From: Microbacterium sp. 18062
GTDB taxonomy: Bacteria > Actinomycetota > Actinomycetes > Actinomycetales > Microbacteriaceae
Length of the DNA stretch: 64,000 nucleotides
Direction of reading: 5' to 3'
NCBI RefSeq assembly: GCF_902706225.1
Contig: NZ_CACSKB010000007.1
Location: forward strand, 46,820 to 110,819
In this document: piece after piece, positions 16,532 through 25,279 of the stretch
Layout of the letters: every line of letters begins with the position of its first letter
Numbering within the stretch: the stretch's first letter is position 1
Made by a program: the position numbers and the translations under genes
The notes under the pieces: generated by a model
What the model was told of the DNA's origin: nothing
Database searches by the model: none
Seen by the model: only the letters and a program-made list of their open reading frames with translations

Positions 16532-16711
16532 ATGAGTGATCCCCAGAGCAGTTCCGACGCCGGCACCCCCGGATCGAACCCCGAGACCGGCGAGCCTCTC
16601 GGGGACGACGGCACCATCCCGCAGACCCGGAAGGGGGTGTCGGTGGGCCACAGCGACGACGCGTCGAACTTCAACCCCGAAGAGGACGAGGACGCGCCGA
16701 GCGAGGGGTGA
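16532..16711 (+). CDS. Small acidic disordered protein (59 aa)
   Basis: This 59-residue ORF starts at ATG 16532 with an AGGAGA ribosome site. The product is rich in Ser, Asp, Glu, Gly and Pro (SDAGTPGSNPETGEPLGDDG at the front, FNPEEDEDAPSEG at the end) and looks disordered. There is no membrane segment. It lies 25 bp after the Ala/Asp-rich membrane protein and is probably in the same transcript. The function is unknown. Confidence 0.6.
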   Translation: MSDPQSSSDAGTPGSNPETGEPLGDDGTIPQTRKGVSVGHSDDASNFNPEEDEDAPSEG

Positions 16712-16789
16712 GCCCGCTCGGATTGGCGCACTCCTCGCGCGGCGGCGATAGTGGATGTCGTACGTAGATCTGAGTAGGGGGGGCGCGCG

Positions 16790-17830
16790 GTGGGTTCGAC
16801 GGTGACGGCGATCGCGCTCGTCAGCGTCAGCGTGCTCGCGATGCTCGCGGTGCTGTCGGCACTCGTCTGGGCGCGGAGTCTCACGCCCCGCCAGGGGCCC
16901 TTCCTGAGCTGGGGGACCGTGGCCGCGACGGCGGCGGTCTTCTCGAGCTTCATCTACCTGCTCTGGTCGTTCCATCCGAACGTCTGGGGGCTCGCGATCG
17001 GGGACGTCGCCATGATCTGGGGCCCCGGCTTCCTGTGGGTCGCGGTCGCCTCGTTGAACGGACGCGACAGATGGCCGCGGTGGTCGGTGCTCGCTGCCGG
17101 TGCGGCGATGTTCGTCGTGACGATGTCGCTCCCGGAGGACCTGTCCACGTCGGTCAAGGTCGCGGTGCTCATCGTCTTCTGCATCGCCGCGGCCGCCGAG
17201 GCGCTCCGCCGGCCGACGCGCGCGCGGAGCGGCGCCGTCGTGATCGCCGTCACCACGATCGCCTATGCCCTCTACTGCGGGGGACGACTCGTGTCGGCGG
17301 CGATCGGGGGCATGGAGACCGGCCCCTATGCGACGTACTTCTCGATGGGGCCCACCACGATGGTCGGCGTGATCGCGGTGATGCTGATCTCGTTCGGGGT
17401 GCTGCGCATCTCGCAGGACGCGCGTCCCGAACTCGAGGCGCAACGCCAGACCGTGCGCGAGCGTCTCGTCGAGCATGCGGGCGGGATCCTCGCCGCGGGG
17501 TCGGCCGTCACCTGGCAGATCGTGTCGATCGACGAGCTCGCCCTGGTGCGCGAGTCGTTCGGCGAGGACTATGTCGAGCAGGCCCACATCGCACTGCTGA
17601 CGGCCTGCCGCGATGCGGCGCCCGCGGGAGCGGAGGTCGGCGCCGTCGCCCTGACGCGGATCGTGGTCGTCGGACCCGTGGACGGCGTCGAGCTCGTTGG
17701 CTCGGAGTTGCGCACCCGGCTGGCGCAGGCGTCGCCGACGCTCACCGACATCTACGTGCCGGATGTGCTCGTCAGCTCGGTCAGGGTCGAGACGGACGAT
17801 GCGCTCGCGCAGGTGGCCGCCGGCTCCTGA
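16790..17830 (+). CDS. Membrane protein with degenerate GGDEF-like domain
   Basis: The 346-residue protein has six hydrophobic helices in the first ~205 residues, in the arrangement of diguanylate cyclase sensor modules. After a short linker (SQDARPELEAQRQTVRERL) comes a ~130-residue domain with the pattern of a GGDEF fold: SIDELALVRESFGEDYVEQA resembles the substrate-binding helix region. The GGDEF sequence itself is absent, replaced by ALTRIVVVGPVDG. It is therefore unlikely to make cyclic di-GMP and may be a receptor or scaffold. GTG 16790 follows an AGGGGGG site. No partner gene is adjacent. Confidence 0.6.
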   Translation: MGSTVTAIALVSVSVLAMLAVLSALVWARSLTPRQGPFLSWGTVAATAAVFSSFIYLLWSFHPNVWGLAIGDVAMIWGPGFLWVAVASLNGRDRWPRWSVLAAGAAMFVVTMSLPEDLSTSVKVAVLIVFCIAAAAEALRRPTRARSGAVVIAVTTIAYALYCGGRLVSAAIGGMETGPYATYFSMGPTTMVGVIAVMLISFGVLRISQDARPELEAQRQTVRERLVEHAGGILAAGSAVTWQIVSIDELALVRESFGEDYVEQAHIALLTACRDAAPAGAEVGAVALTRIVVVGPVDGVELVGSELRTRLAQASPTLTDIYVPDVLVSSVRVETDDALAQVAAGS

Positions 17831-17866
17831 GCGGTGTCGGGGGTGTCGGGGCCGATGACGGCTCGG

Positions 17867-18958
17867 TCAGATCAGGGTAGCCGCATCCGTATCCGCACCC
17901 GCATCGTTGCCCGCATCCGCGCTGGCGGGGTCGAGCCACCGGTCGGCGATCTCGGCGAAGCCGTGCTCGCGCAGCCACGGCCCGTCGTACTCGGCGGATG
18001 TGTAGTCCCGGGCGTGGTCGGCCGAGAACGCGACGATCACATCGCCCGGGCGGGCTGCGACGGCGAGCTCGAGCGCGATCTTCACGCTCAGCACCGAGCT
18101 CGGACCGAGCAGCAGACCCTCTGCGCGGGCGAGCCGGAAGGCGAAGTCGATGATCTCGCCCTTTTCGCGGGCCTCGAGCCGGGTGAGGGTCTCGAGGTCG
18201 ATGTTGTCGGCCCAGTCCCGCTCGAGCTGTTCGTAGCCGGGGCGGCGATGGAACGTCTGGTTCAGGTGGTTCTCGGCCCACGGCTTCTCGGGCAGGTCGA
18301 AGCTCGTTCCGACGACCTCGATGTCCGGGTTCTGCTCGCGCAGGAACCGCCCGGTGCCGCTGACGGTGCCGCCGGTGGCGATCGCCGTGACGAAGTGGGT
18401 GATCCGGCCGCCGGTCTGCGCCCAGATCTCCGGCCCGGTCGAGAGGTAATGGGCCTCGGGATTGCTCTCGATGGACTGCTGCCGTGACCACCACGTGCGC
18501 GGGTCGTCACGTTCGTGCTCCTCGGCGATGACCCAGGCGTGCTCGGGGTCGTCCTTCGGGACGTCGAGGCGGCCCGGGACGATGTCGGCGCCGAGGGCGC
18601 GAAGCAGCGCGAGCTTCTGCGGCGACAGATCGGGCTTGGCGATGACCGTCGACGCGTAGCCGGCGAGGAGCCCGGCGAGCGCGAGCGATACGGACGTGTT
18701 CCCCTGCCCTGTCTCGATGATGCGGTCGTGCCCCTCGAGCGCGCCGGACTCGATCGCCCGCCGCACGATGTGCAGACCGATCCGGTCCTTCGAGGAGCCG
18801 CCGATGTTCAGATGGTCGAGCTTCACGTACACGGTCGCGGGGAGGTCGGCGGTCAGGACGTTCAGGCGCACGAGAGGCGTGTTGCCGATCAGCTGCAGCA
18901 CGCTGTCGTACACGCCGGCAGCGGACGGATCGGGGAAAGCCGGGGGAAGAGCGGTCAC
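17867..18958 (-). CDS. Cystathionine beta-synthase/cysteine synthase-like PLP enzyme
   Basis: The 363-residue protein is a fold-type II PLP enzyme. Lys57 in NIGGSSKDRIG should bind the cofactor, and ATGGTVSGTGRFLRE is the usual phosphate-loop region. The substrate loop is unusual: TGQGNTS stands where cysteine synthases have TSGNTG, and the C-terminal cofactor Ser region reads LLLGPSSVLSV. It lacks CBS regulatory domains. This suggests a side-branch enzyme (diaminopropionate, cystathionine or siderophore-like chemistry) rather than the main cysteine synthase. GTG 18958 has AAAGGA seven nt upstream. The Asp/Ala-rich C-terminal tail is probably disordered. Confidence 0.78.
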   Translation of the reverse strand: MTALPPAFPDPSAAGVYDSVLQLIGNTPLVRLNVLTADLPATVYVKLDHLNIGGSSKDRIGLHIVRRAIESGALEGHDRIIETGQGNTSVSLALAGLLAGYASTVIAKPDLSPQKLALLRALGADIVPGRLDVPKDDPEHAWVIAEEHERDDPRTWWSRQQSIESNPEAHYLSTGPEIWAQTGGRITHFVTAIATGGTVSGTGRFLREQNPDIEVVGTSFDLPEKPWAENHLNQTFHRRPGYEQLERDWADNIDLETLTRLEAREKGEIIDFAFRLARAEGLLLGPSSVLSVKIALELAVAARPGDVIVAFSADHARDYTSAEYDGPWLREHGFAEIADRWLDPASADAGNDAGADTDAATLI

Positions 18959-19156
18959 GCGTCGGTCCTTTCGGAGAGGGTTCGCCGCGACACTATGCCT
19001 GTGACCCAGTGGAGCGCGCCGATCGAGGCAATCTCCCGTCACGGTCGGCCCCGATCGCGTTCCCGGGGCGCGACGGCGTCGGCGCTCGTCGTCGCGATCC
19101 GTATCGACGGGTTGCGGGAGATGACGTGCACGGAGGCGGCCGGCGCGGCCGGGCCC

Positions 19157-19162
19157 TAGCCT
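19157..19162 (+). promoter_or_regulatory. -10 hexamer TAGCCT upstream of small coiled-coil gene
   Basis: TAGCCT matches the TANNNT pattern. A transcript from here would have a leader of about 60 nt before ATG 19228, which has its own GGAGG site. Confidence 0.4.
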
Positions 19163-19227
19163 CGGTGTCATCGTCCGCGAAGGAATGTTCCGCGAGACGC
19201 ACACGGACATCGCACGGAGGAGGGCAC

Positions 19228-19410
19228 ATGTCTACGACGAGCACGGCCCCGAGGGGCCACGGGGTGGACCACGAGCTGTTGCGCGGCGCGCAGCAGACGT
19301 TCCGCGAGGCGCAGCGCGCGTTCGAGGAGGCGCGCGAGCGTCTGCTGGCGATCCACGTGCAGAGCGAGCGCGCCGCCGGCATCGAGGAACGCGGGTCGCT
19401 CCGGCACTGA
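19228..19410 (+). CDS. Small coiled-coil protein (60 aa)
   Basis: The 60-residue product starts at ATG 19228 behind a clear GGAGGAGGG site. Residues 14-47 form a heptad-patterned charged helix (VDHELLRGAQQTFREAQRAF), and the ends are polar. No membrane segment is present. It is a stand-alone gene convergent with the HNH endonuclease gene 100 bp away. The function is unknown; it may be a small dimeric helix protein. Confidence 0.55.
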   Translation: MSTTSTAPRGHGVDHELLRGAQQTFREAQRAFEEARERLLAIHVQSERAAGIEERGSLRH

Positions 19411-19509
19411 CGCGGGCCGTTCCCGCACCGATGCGTGCGTCTCCTGCCTCCGGGCCTCTCGGTCACCGTCGGTTCGCGTCACCGCCGTCGATTCGCGGCC
19501 TGCCGTCGG

Positions 19510-21015
19510 TCAGAACGGCGGCGGATCGCTCGGCGGCGGACCGCCGTCGGGGACGAAGCGCACACGGGTCGGGCCGACTTGTGGCGGCGTGTCGATGTAG
19601 ACGTGTCCGAGGGGCGAGGTCCATTCGAGGACCCCGCCGGACCGCTGTCTGACCGTCCAAGGCGTGCCGTGTTTCAGCACATGATGCCGTCGGCATAGGT
19701 GACAGAGATTGCTGACGCAGGTCTCTCCGCCGTCGGCGTGGTCGATGGTGTGGTCTGCGTCGCATCGAACGGCGGGCATGCGGCAACCCGGGAACCGGCA
19801 GTGCTGATCTCGCGCGCGGAGCATGCGTCTCATGGCGTCGGTCGGTCGGTATCGATCGACGCTGAGGACGGCCCCCGTGATGGGGTGCGTGAGGATTCGG
19901 TCCCATCCGGTGCATCCGCCGGCGAGCCGTCGGGCCGTGTCGGCGTCGATCGGCGATCGGCCGGCGAGGTCGGCGGGGTCTTCGCTCTCCCCGGCGAGAG
20001 CGAGGACCGGGACGGTGATCTGCACGACGGCGCGGATCGCGCCGAGCTCGCCCGGTCCGTCGCCCGTCACGCTGGGATCGGTGTCGGGAGCTCCGGTGAG
20101 GAGCAGGTCGGCGAGGATGTCGGCCCGGATCTGATCGAGGGTCCGCTCGTCGGACGCGATGATCTCCGCCTGGGAGAGCTCGGCGGCGCATTCGTTCGGC
20201 GCATCGATCTCGCCCGTGGCGCCGGCCACCGTGACTCCCTCGTCGCAGGCACCCGCACTCGCACCCGCAGCACCCGCACCGGCATCCTCGCTCGCGTCGC
20301 CCTCGTACGCGGTGCCGTCCTTCTTCGCGTCAGGCGTTCGCTCCGCGACGTCCGCGCGTGCGCGTTCGCGGATGTTCTTCACGGCTCGTCCTTGCTGGGT
20401 GAGACGGTCGAGGATGGCGTGTGCGAGGACGACGGGAAGGATGACGGTGAGCTCCGCCATGCCGTCGGGCAGCGGCAGAACGCGCACGGCGCGGGTCTCG
20501 CGGGCGTCGCGGTGGCGTTCGGTCAGGGTGCGCGGATTGAGCTCCTCGGCGAGCAGATCGAGCAGTCGTTTCGCGCGGCCGGAGGTCTCGGTCGCGCAGA
20601 TGTGGACGGCGGCCTGATCGAACAACACCCGATCGTCTGCATCCAGAGGAAGCCCTGCGTCGGTGATCGCTCGCACATGGTTCTGTGAGATGTGGCCCTC
20701 CGCCAGGGCGGCCATCGTCTCGGGGTAGGTCGTGACGGTCGCGTGGGCGTCGTTCATGCGGTGCTGCACGGTGCGGTCCGAGAGCCGCCCGGCGCAGCCG
20801 ATCTCCGCGGCGAGGGCGCGGGTCGCCATGTCGCGGTCGCGGGCAGGCCTCGATGCGGTCAGTCTCTCGGCGTGGGCGGCGGCCTTCGCGTACGCGTGCA
20901 CGGCAGCGGCCTGGGCGACGGCGACGGCACGCTCGGCGGACACGACCGCTGCGACGATGGACGCACGCTCTGCGTAGTCGGCGTCGCTGTGACCGGCCGG
21001 GACCTTCGAAGACAT
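19510..21015 (-). CDS. DUF222 / HNH endonuclease domain protein (13E12 repeat family)
   Basis: The 501-residue protein has an N-terminal DUF222 helical region (about 20-215 and 280-350) and a C-terminal HNH nuclease domain. The HNH core is CRFPGCRMPAVRCDADHTID, then HADGGETCVSNLCHLCRRHH, with the Zn-binding Cys pairs intact. Between the DUF222 halves is an Ala/Gly/Asp-rich insertion that looks disordered. This family is present in many copies in actinobacterial genomes, and its role is poorly known. ATG 21015 is six bases after a weak -10 (CAGAAT), hinting at a leaderless start. The gene is monocistronic. Confidence 0.88.
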   Translation of the reverse strand: MSSKVPAGHSDADYAERASIVAAVVSAERAVAVAQAAAVHAYAKAAAHAERLTASRPARDRDMATRALAAEIGCAGRLSDRTVQHRMNDAHATVTTYPETMAALAEGHISQNHVRAITDAGLPLDADDRVLFDQAAVHICATETSGRAKRLLDLLAEELNPRTLTERHRDARETRAVRVLPLPDGMAELTVILPVVLAHAILDRLTQQGRAVKNIRERARADVAERTPDAKKDGTAYEGDASEDAGAGAAGASAGACDEGVTVAGATGEIDAPNECAAELSQAEIIASDERTLDQIRADILADLLLTGAPDTDPSVTGDGPGELGAIRAVVQITVPVLALAGESEDPADLAGRSPIDADTARRLAGGCTGWDRILTHPITGAVLSVDRYRPTDAMRRMLRARDQHCRFPGCRMPAVRCDADHTIDHADGGETCVSNLCHLCRRHHVLKHGTPWTVRQRSGGVLEWTSPLGHVYIDTPPQVGPTRVRFVPDGGPPPSDPPPF

Positions 21016-21251
21016 GTTCCCATTCTGGGCCAGGCCTCCGACATCCCGACCCCGGGCCGGATCCCGAGCAGGATCCGTGGATAAGACGACCTCGCTCGAG
21101 CCTGTGGGGGATGGGTCGAGTCCGAGGATCCGCCGACGATGCCCACAGATGACCATCTGCGGCCCCCATGCACAGTGCGCCGTCCGCGCGACCTGCGTGT
21201 CGCTGACGGGCCTGCGGCGGTGTCGCCGGCGTGCGACGCACCCCGTGGTGC

Positions 21252-21410
21252 TCAGTGCTCGGCGGGATCCTCGACGATGCTCCCGTCCTCTTCGATCACA
21301 GGATGGCTCTCCTCGGGCTCGGCATCTACACCGGGCTCATCGGGCGTCGCGGCGGAGCTCGTGTCGGGCTCCGGCCCGGGTGTCGTGGGTGCGTTCCGCT
21401 TGTCGTCCAT
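21252..21410 (-). CDS. Small acidic disordered protein (52 aa)
   Basis: The 52-residue ORF is rich in Pro, Glu, Asp and Thr (NAPTTPGPEPDTSSAATPDE in the middle, ending EEDGSIVEDPAEH). GGAG directly abuts ATG 21410, which is too close for a good ribosome site. The true start may be an in-frame GTG a few codons upstream. It lies between two genes transcribed away from it. Its coding status rests on composition and frame only. Confidence 0.4.
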   Translation of the reverse strand: MDDKRNAPTTPGPEPDTSSAATPDEPGVDAEPEESHPVIEEDGSIVEDPAEH

Positions 21411-21553
21411 CTCCACAGTCCACACGATCCTGCCGGGATCCGCGGGGGATTGACACGTTTCGTCCGCCACCGAGCGCCCGTCGGCGGAGCCGAGATACGC
21501 CGCCGAGCATGACGCATTCGTCGGCCGCCCGAGCGTCCCGCGGTGTCCGGGAG

Positions 21554-21559
21554 TAGTCT
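21554..21559 (+). promoter_or_regulatory. -10 hexamer TAGTCT, leaderless start of thioesterase gene
   Basis: TAGTCT ends eight bases before ATG 21568, so the transcript should begin at or next to the start codon. Confidence 0.5.
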
Positions 21560-21567
21560 CGGACGCG

Positions 21568-22041
21568 ATGGCGAACGACAGCGGAACCGCGTGGCACTGG
21601 TCCGAAGAGGGCATCAACTTCCACACCCGGAAGTGGGTGCGTCCGGAGGATCTCAATGCCAATGGCACGCTCTTCGGCGGCAGCCTGCTGAAGTGGATCG
21701 ACGAGGAGGCCGCGATCTACGCCATCCTCCAGCTCGGCAACTACCGCGTCGTGACGAAGCTGATCTCGGAGATCAACTTCGAGGCGTCGGCGCTGCAGGG
21801 GGATCTGATCGAGATGGGTCTCACGGCGACCCACTTCGGCCGGACGTCGCTGACGATGCGCGCGGTCGTGCGCAACATGATCACGCGCAAGCGCATCCTG
21901 ACGATAGAGCGACTCGTCTTCGTCAGCCTCGGCGAGGACGGCCATCCGACCCCGCATGGATTCTCCAGCATCACCTACGACCGCGATCGGATGCCGACCG
22001 AGCACCCCGGCACCGGAACGGTGCGCCTGCCCAGCGCCTGA
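21568..22041 (+). CDS. Acyl-CoA thioesterase, hotdog fold (YciA-like)
   Basis: The 157-residue protein is a single hotdog domain. The motif RPEDLNANGTLFGGSLLKWIDE is the hallmark of the YciA/BFIT group of acyl-CoA thioesterases, with the Asn/Gly-rich turn and acidic residue that activate water. The later part (TATHFGRTSLTMRAVV) forms the CoA-binding strands. It would hydrolyse acyl-CoA to free acid and CoA in the cytoplasm. A TAGTCT box just upstream points to a leaderless mRNA. It is a single gene. Confidence 0.87.
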   Translation: MANDSGTAWHWSEEGINFHTRKWVRPEDLNANGTLFGGSLLKWIDEEAAIYAILQLGNYRVVTKLISEINFEASALQGDLIEMGLTATHFGRTSLTMRAVVRNMITRKRILTIERLVFVSLGEDGHPTPHGFSSITYDRDRMPTEHPGTGTVRLPSA

Positions 22042-22091
22042 GCCGCCCCCCTTCCCGCGGAGCGCCACGCAGGCAAAGGACCTTCCGCGCG

Positions 22092-22490
22092 CTATCTGCG
22101 CGTGATGTTGCTCTCGATGTGGATGCGGTCGATGAGGCCGTCCACGAGGGTGAAGGCGATGCGCGAGCGTCCGCGCTGCAGGCGCCCGTCGAGCGGGCTG
22201 ACACTGGTCCAGGCCACGTCGATGACGGGCGTGGCCTCGTCCGAGGACGCCATGAGCGGTGCCGCCGTGTAGATCGCGCTGAGGAAGGAGTAGCGCATAT
22301 AGCCGGCGATCTCCTCGCGTCCGGTGGCGATGATCGTCGTCGCTCCCGTCTCCTCGGCGAACGAGAGCACCGCCGAGGCGGTGAGGGGCTCGACGGCGGC
22401 ATCGAAGTCGCGTGCGCTGAACGCGTCGTAGTGGCGGCGGATCGCATCGGGGATGCCGACCCCGCTCTCGAACGCTCGCTTCTCCGTCAT
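22092..22490 (-). CDS. SnoaL/NTF2-like fold protein
   Basis: The 132-residue protein fits the SnoaL-like cone fold: an opening helix (IPDAIRRHYDAFSARDFDAA), then PLTASAVLSFAEETG and a beta sheet ending in GLIDRIHIES. ATG 22490 follows a GAGGAAGC site. Proteins of this fold are isomerases, hydratases or ligand binders. No conserved catalytic pair can be named with certainty. It is convergent with the thioesterase and divergent from the methionine gamma-lyase-like gene. Confidence 0.7.
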   Translation of the reverse strand: MTEKRAFESGVGIPDAIRRHYDAFSARDFDAAVEPLTASAVLSFAEETGATTIIATGREEIAGYMRYSFLSAIYTAAPLMASSDEATPVIDVAWTSVSPLDGRLQRGRSRIAFTLVDGLIDRIHIESNITRR

Positions 22491-22664
22491 GCTTCCTCGC
22501 ATCGGGAAAGAACCACTCGTCTGGTCGCTGCCCACACGTTATCCCTCCCGCCGCTCACGGGCGAGCCCGGATGCGCCGTACGTGCCGTGCTCCTGCGTCG
22601 GCCGCCGGCTCGGTCGACGCGACATCCGGGCGTCATATGGGCCTGCGGCGGGCTGCGGGATGAA

Positions 22665-22670
22665 TAGCCT
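22665..22670 (+). promoter_or_regulatory. -10 hexamer TAGCCT, leaderless start
   Basis: TAGCCT is followed by six bases and ATG 22677. Confidence 0.55.
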
Positions 22671-22676
22671 GAGGGT

Positions 22677-23885
22677 ATGACGCGGCCCGACAAGCACGAG
22701 ACCCGCACGCTCTCCGACCTCTCGCTCGCCGTGCACGCGGGCAACGACATCGACCCCGGCACCCGGGCGCTGCGGACGCCCCTCGTGATGGCCAACTCCT
22801 ACGCGCTGCCCGACGACCCCTCGGCGATCAGCTGGTCGTCGACCGAGGGCGGGCTGTACACGCGCAACACAGGGGCGAACCAGGTGGCGCTGCAGCGCAA
22901 GCTCGCCGCACTGGACGAGGGCGAGGACGCCGTCGCGCTCGCCTCGGGTGTCGCGGCGCTGCACGCGGTCTTCTTCACGCATCTGCGCTCGGGCGATCAC
23001 GTGGTCGTGGCCGACGCGACCTACGAGGCGACCTACAAGCTGTTCACCGATCTGCTGCCGCGCAAGTACGGCGTCGAGGCGACGTTCGTCGACATCGCGG
23101 ATGCGGATGCGGTGCGCGCGGCCGTGCGGCCCGCCACGCGTCTGGTGGTGACCGAGGCGATCGCGAACCCGACCACGAAGGTCTCGGACGTGGCGGCGCT
23201 GGCCGAGATCGCGCACGCTGCGGGTGCGCTGCTGGTGGTGGACTCGACGTTCACGCCGCCGCCCTTCTACCGCCCGCTGCGCGACGGGGCGGACCTCGTG
23301 GTGCATTCGCTCACGAAATACGTCAACGGTCACGGCGATGCGATGGGCGGGGCCGTCGTCGGCCGGCGCGAGCTCGTGCAGCCCATCAAGGACGAGGCGA
23401 TGGTGGACGTCGGCGGGGTGATCTCGCCGTTCAACGCGTGGCAGATCACGCGCGGCTCGGTCACCCTGCCGCTGCGGCTGCGTCAGCACCTGGCGACCGC
23501 GCCCGTGCTGGCCGAGACGCTCGAGGCCGACCCGCGGGTCGCGTTCGTCGCGTTCCCGGGGCTCGCGTCGCATCCGCAGCACGAGGTCGCCGAGCGCCAG
23601 TTCGGCGGGCGCGGGTTCGGGGCGATGATGGCGTTCGCCGTCGATGGCGACGCGGACGCGCAGAACAGGTTCGTGGCGAACCTGCGACTGATCACCTCGG
23701 CGGTCTCGCTCGGACACGACGAGTCGCTGATCGTGCACGTCGGGGCCGAGGGGCCGCGCGTGCGGGCGTACCCCGAGCCGTTCCGCCGGTACGGCCACCT
23801 GCGGTTCTCGGTGGGCCTGGAGGATGTCGAGGACCTCCGCGCCGACCTGCTCGCCGCGCTCGACGCGACCTTCGACGCTCGATGA
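22677..23885 (+). CDS. Cys/Met metabolism PLP enzyme (methionine gamma-lyase/cystathionine gamma-lyase-like)
   Basis: The 402-residue protein is a full-length member of the trans-sulfuration family. YTRNTGANQ is the cofactor phosphate clamp from the neighbouring subunit, EAIANPTT and VVDSTFTPPP are core strands, and Lys214 in HSLTKYVNGHGD binds PLP. The NGHGDAMGG turn resembles methionine gamma-lyases and cystathionine gamma-lyases more than synthases; substrate choice is not certain. These enzymes eliminate the gamma-substituent of methionine or cystathionine. The start is set by TAGCCT six bases before ATG (leaderless). It is a single gene. Confidence 0.87.
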   Translation: MTRPDKHETRTLSDLSLAVHAGNDIDPGTRALRTPLVMANSYALPDDPSAISWSSTEGGLYTRNTGANQVALQRKLAALDEGEDAVALASGVAALHAVFFTHLRSGDHVVVADATYEATYKLFTDLLPRKYGVEATFVDIADADAVRAAVRPATRLVVTEAIANPTTKVSDVAALAEIAHAAGALLVVDSTFTPPPFYRPLRDGADLVVHSLTKYVNGHGDAMGGAVVGRRELVQPIKDEAMVDVGGVISPFNAWQITRGSVTLPLRLRQHLATAPVLAETLEADPRVAFVAFPGLASHPQHEVAERQFGGRGFGAMMAFAVDGDADAQNRFVANLRLITSAVSLGHDESLIVHVGAEGPRVRAYPEPFRRYGHLRFSVGLEDVEDLRADLLAALDATFDAR

Positions 23886-24079
23886 GGTGAACGGCGTCGT
23901 GAGCCTTCGACGCGAAGGCCGCGACGTCGTCGTGCTCCCTCGTCGGATGGAGGGACGGGCCCTCAGTCGTCGGATGGAGCGCCGGTCCGGTGCCTCGTCG
24001 TGCCTCAGCAGGCGTCATCCGCACCACGGATCCGACGACTGGTGACTCATCCGCGACGACGCCGGCGGGACGGCGCTGG

Positions 24080-24514
24080 CTACACCCGGTCGAAGCGCGA
24101 TCCGGCGGGGCTGCTCGGCAGCACCGCGAAGATCAGGAGCAGGATGCTCCCGAGGCTCGGGATGAGACCGAGCAGCAGGAACCATCCGGCGAGGTTGGCG
24201 TCGTGCAGGCGGCGGACGCCGAGCGAGAGGGCCGGGATGATGGTGCCCAGCACGAAGAGCACCATCAGGACCCCGGCGATCGCGAAGAGCGGCCCCGGCT
24301 CGCTTCCGCCGCTCGCACGGGGTGTCGCGCCGATCCCGCCCAGAAGGACGCCGCCGACGATGAGCACGATGAACACGATCGCGTTGAACAGCGCCACCCA
24401 CCAGTACTCGCTGCGGCTGGCGCGCCCCGAGAACACGGCGTAGTTGCGGAAGTACCGTGACACGGCGGCGCCGAAGGACGCCTTGTACAGGGGGAGGTTC
24501 AGTGGTGCGCTCAT
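24080..24514 (-). CDS. DUF805 family membrane protein
   Basis: The 144-residue protein matches DUF805: an N-terminal YRNYAVFSGRASRSEYWWVALF motif followed by three or four membrane helices and the signature LGVRRLHDANLAGWFLLLGL. Such small membrane proteins are widespread and of unknown function; some lie near stress or phage genes. A palindrome CGTAGCTACG at 24563-24572 lies in its promoter region. It is a single gene. Confidence 0.9.
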   Translation of the reverse strand: MSAPLNLPLYKASFGAAVSRYFRNYAVFSGRASRSEYWWVALFNAIVFIVLIVGGVLLGGIGATPRASGGSEPGPLFAIAGVLMVLFVLGTIIPALSLGVRRLHDANLAGWFLLLGLIPSLGSILLLIFAVLPSSPAGSRFDRV

Positions 24515-24598
24515 CGCGGTCGATTCCCTTCTTCGTCGTGTGTCGCGCCGCCGGGATGGGGCCGTAGCTACGACCTTAAGGGACGAACGGCCGGCGGC

Positions 24599-25279
24599 TC
24601 AGCCGCGTCCGGCCGATGCGGAGTCGGGCTCGGTGAGCTCGGCCGACATGCGCACGATGAGCTGGCTGATGCGGGTGTCCCGGTCCCGGGCGCTGTGCTC
24701 GAGGATCGCGGTGCGCGCGCCGACGGAGTCTCCCGCGCGGATGGCGTCGAGGACGGCGCGGTGCTCGGCGTAGCTGTCGTCGAAGACGTGGTCGTCGACA
24801 GCCGTGGTCCAGGGGGCGCTGACCTTGACCTGTGCCTCGAGGTTGCGCAGGAGGGTCGTGATCGTCGCGTTGTGCGCCGCGCCGCGCACCGCGTCGTGGA
24901 AGTGGTTGAACAGGCGGCGGACCCGGGCGGGGTCGTCCGTCTCCTGTGATCGCTCGTGCAGGTCGGCGAGGCGGGCGATGTCGATGGAGGTGGCGCGCAC
25001 GGCGGCGGCGTAGGCGGCCGCCGACTCGAGCACGGCCCTGACCTCGAAGAGCTCGAGGATCTCCTCGTCGGTGCGCCGGCGCACCTCGTAGCCGCGCCGC
25101 GTCGACGCCAGCAGGCCGTCGCGCTCGAGCAGCGCCAGGGCCTCCCGCACGGGCGTGCGCGACACCTGGAACTCCTCGCTCAGCGCCTGGGGGATGAGCG
25201 ACGCGTCGGCGGGGTAGCGGCCGTGGGTCAGTCGGTCCCGGAGGGTGTCGTACACGGTGTCGCGCGCGTTCGCGGTCAT
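24599..25279 (-). CDS. GntR family regulator, FCD type, last gene of the thiM operon
   Basis: The 226-residue regulator has a winged helix (about 5-70, with QALSEEFQVSRTPVREALAL) and an FCD ligand domain with metal-type His residues in NHFHDAVRGAAHN and EHRAV. Its ATG overlaps the stop of the sulfurtransferase gene (ATGA), so it is co-translated with the pathway enzymes it probably controls. The likely site is the CTGTAT/CTGCATACAG element at 28331-28350 before thiM. It is a second FCD-GntR beside that at 5311, and the two may recognise related sites. Confidence 0.87.
   Translation of the reverse strand: MTANARDTVYDTLRDRLTHGRYPADASLIPQALSEEFQVSRTPVREALALLERDGLLASTRRGYEVRRRTDEEILELFEVRAVLESAAAYAAAVRATSIDIARLADLHERSQETDDPARVRRLFNHFHDAVRGAAHNATITTLLRNLEAQVKVSAPWTTAVDDHVFDDSYAEHRAVLDAIRAGDSVGARTAILEHSARDRDTRISQLIVRMSAELTEPDSASAGRG

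Noticed and set aside
23940..23990. Direct repeats of GTCGTCGGATGGAG
   Set aside because: Two short imperfect copies only, with no gene or hairpin context; likely chance in GC-rich DNA.
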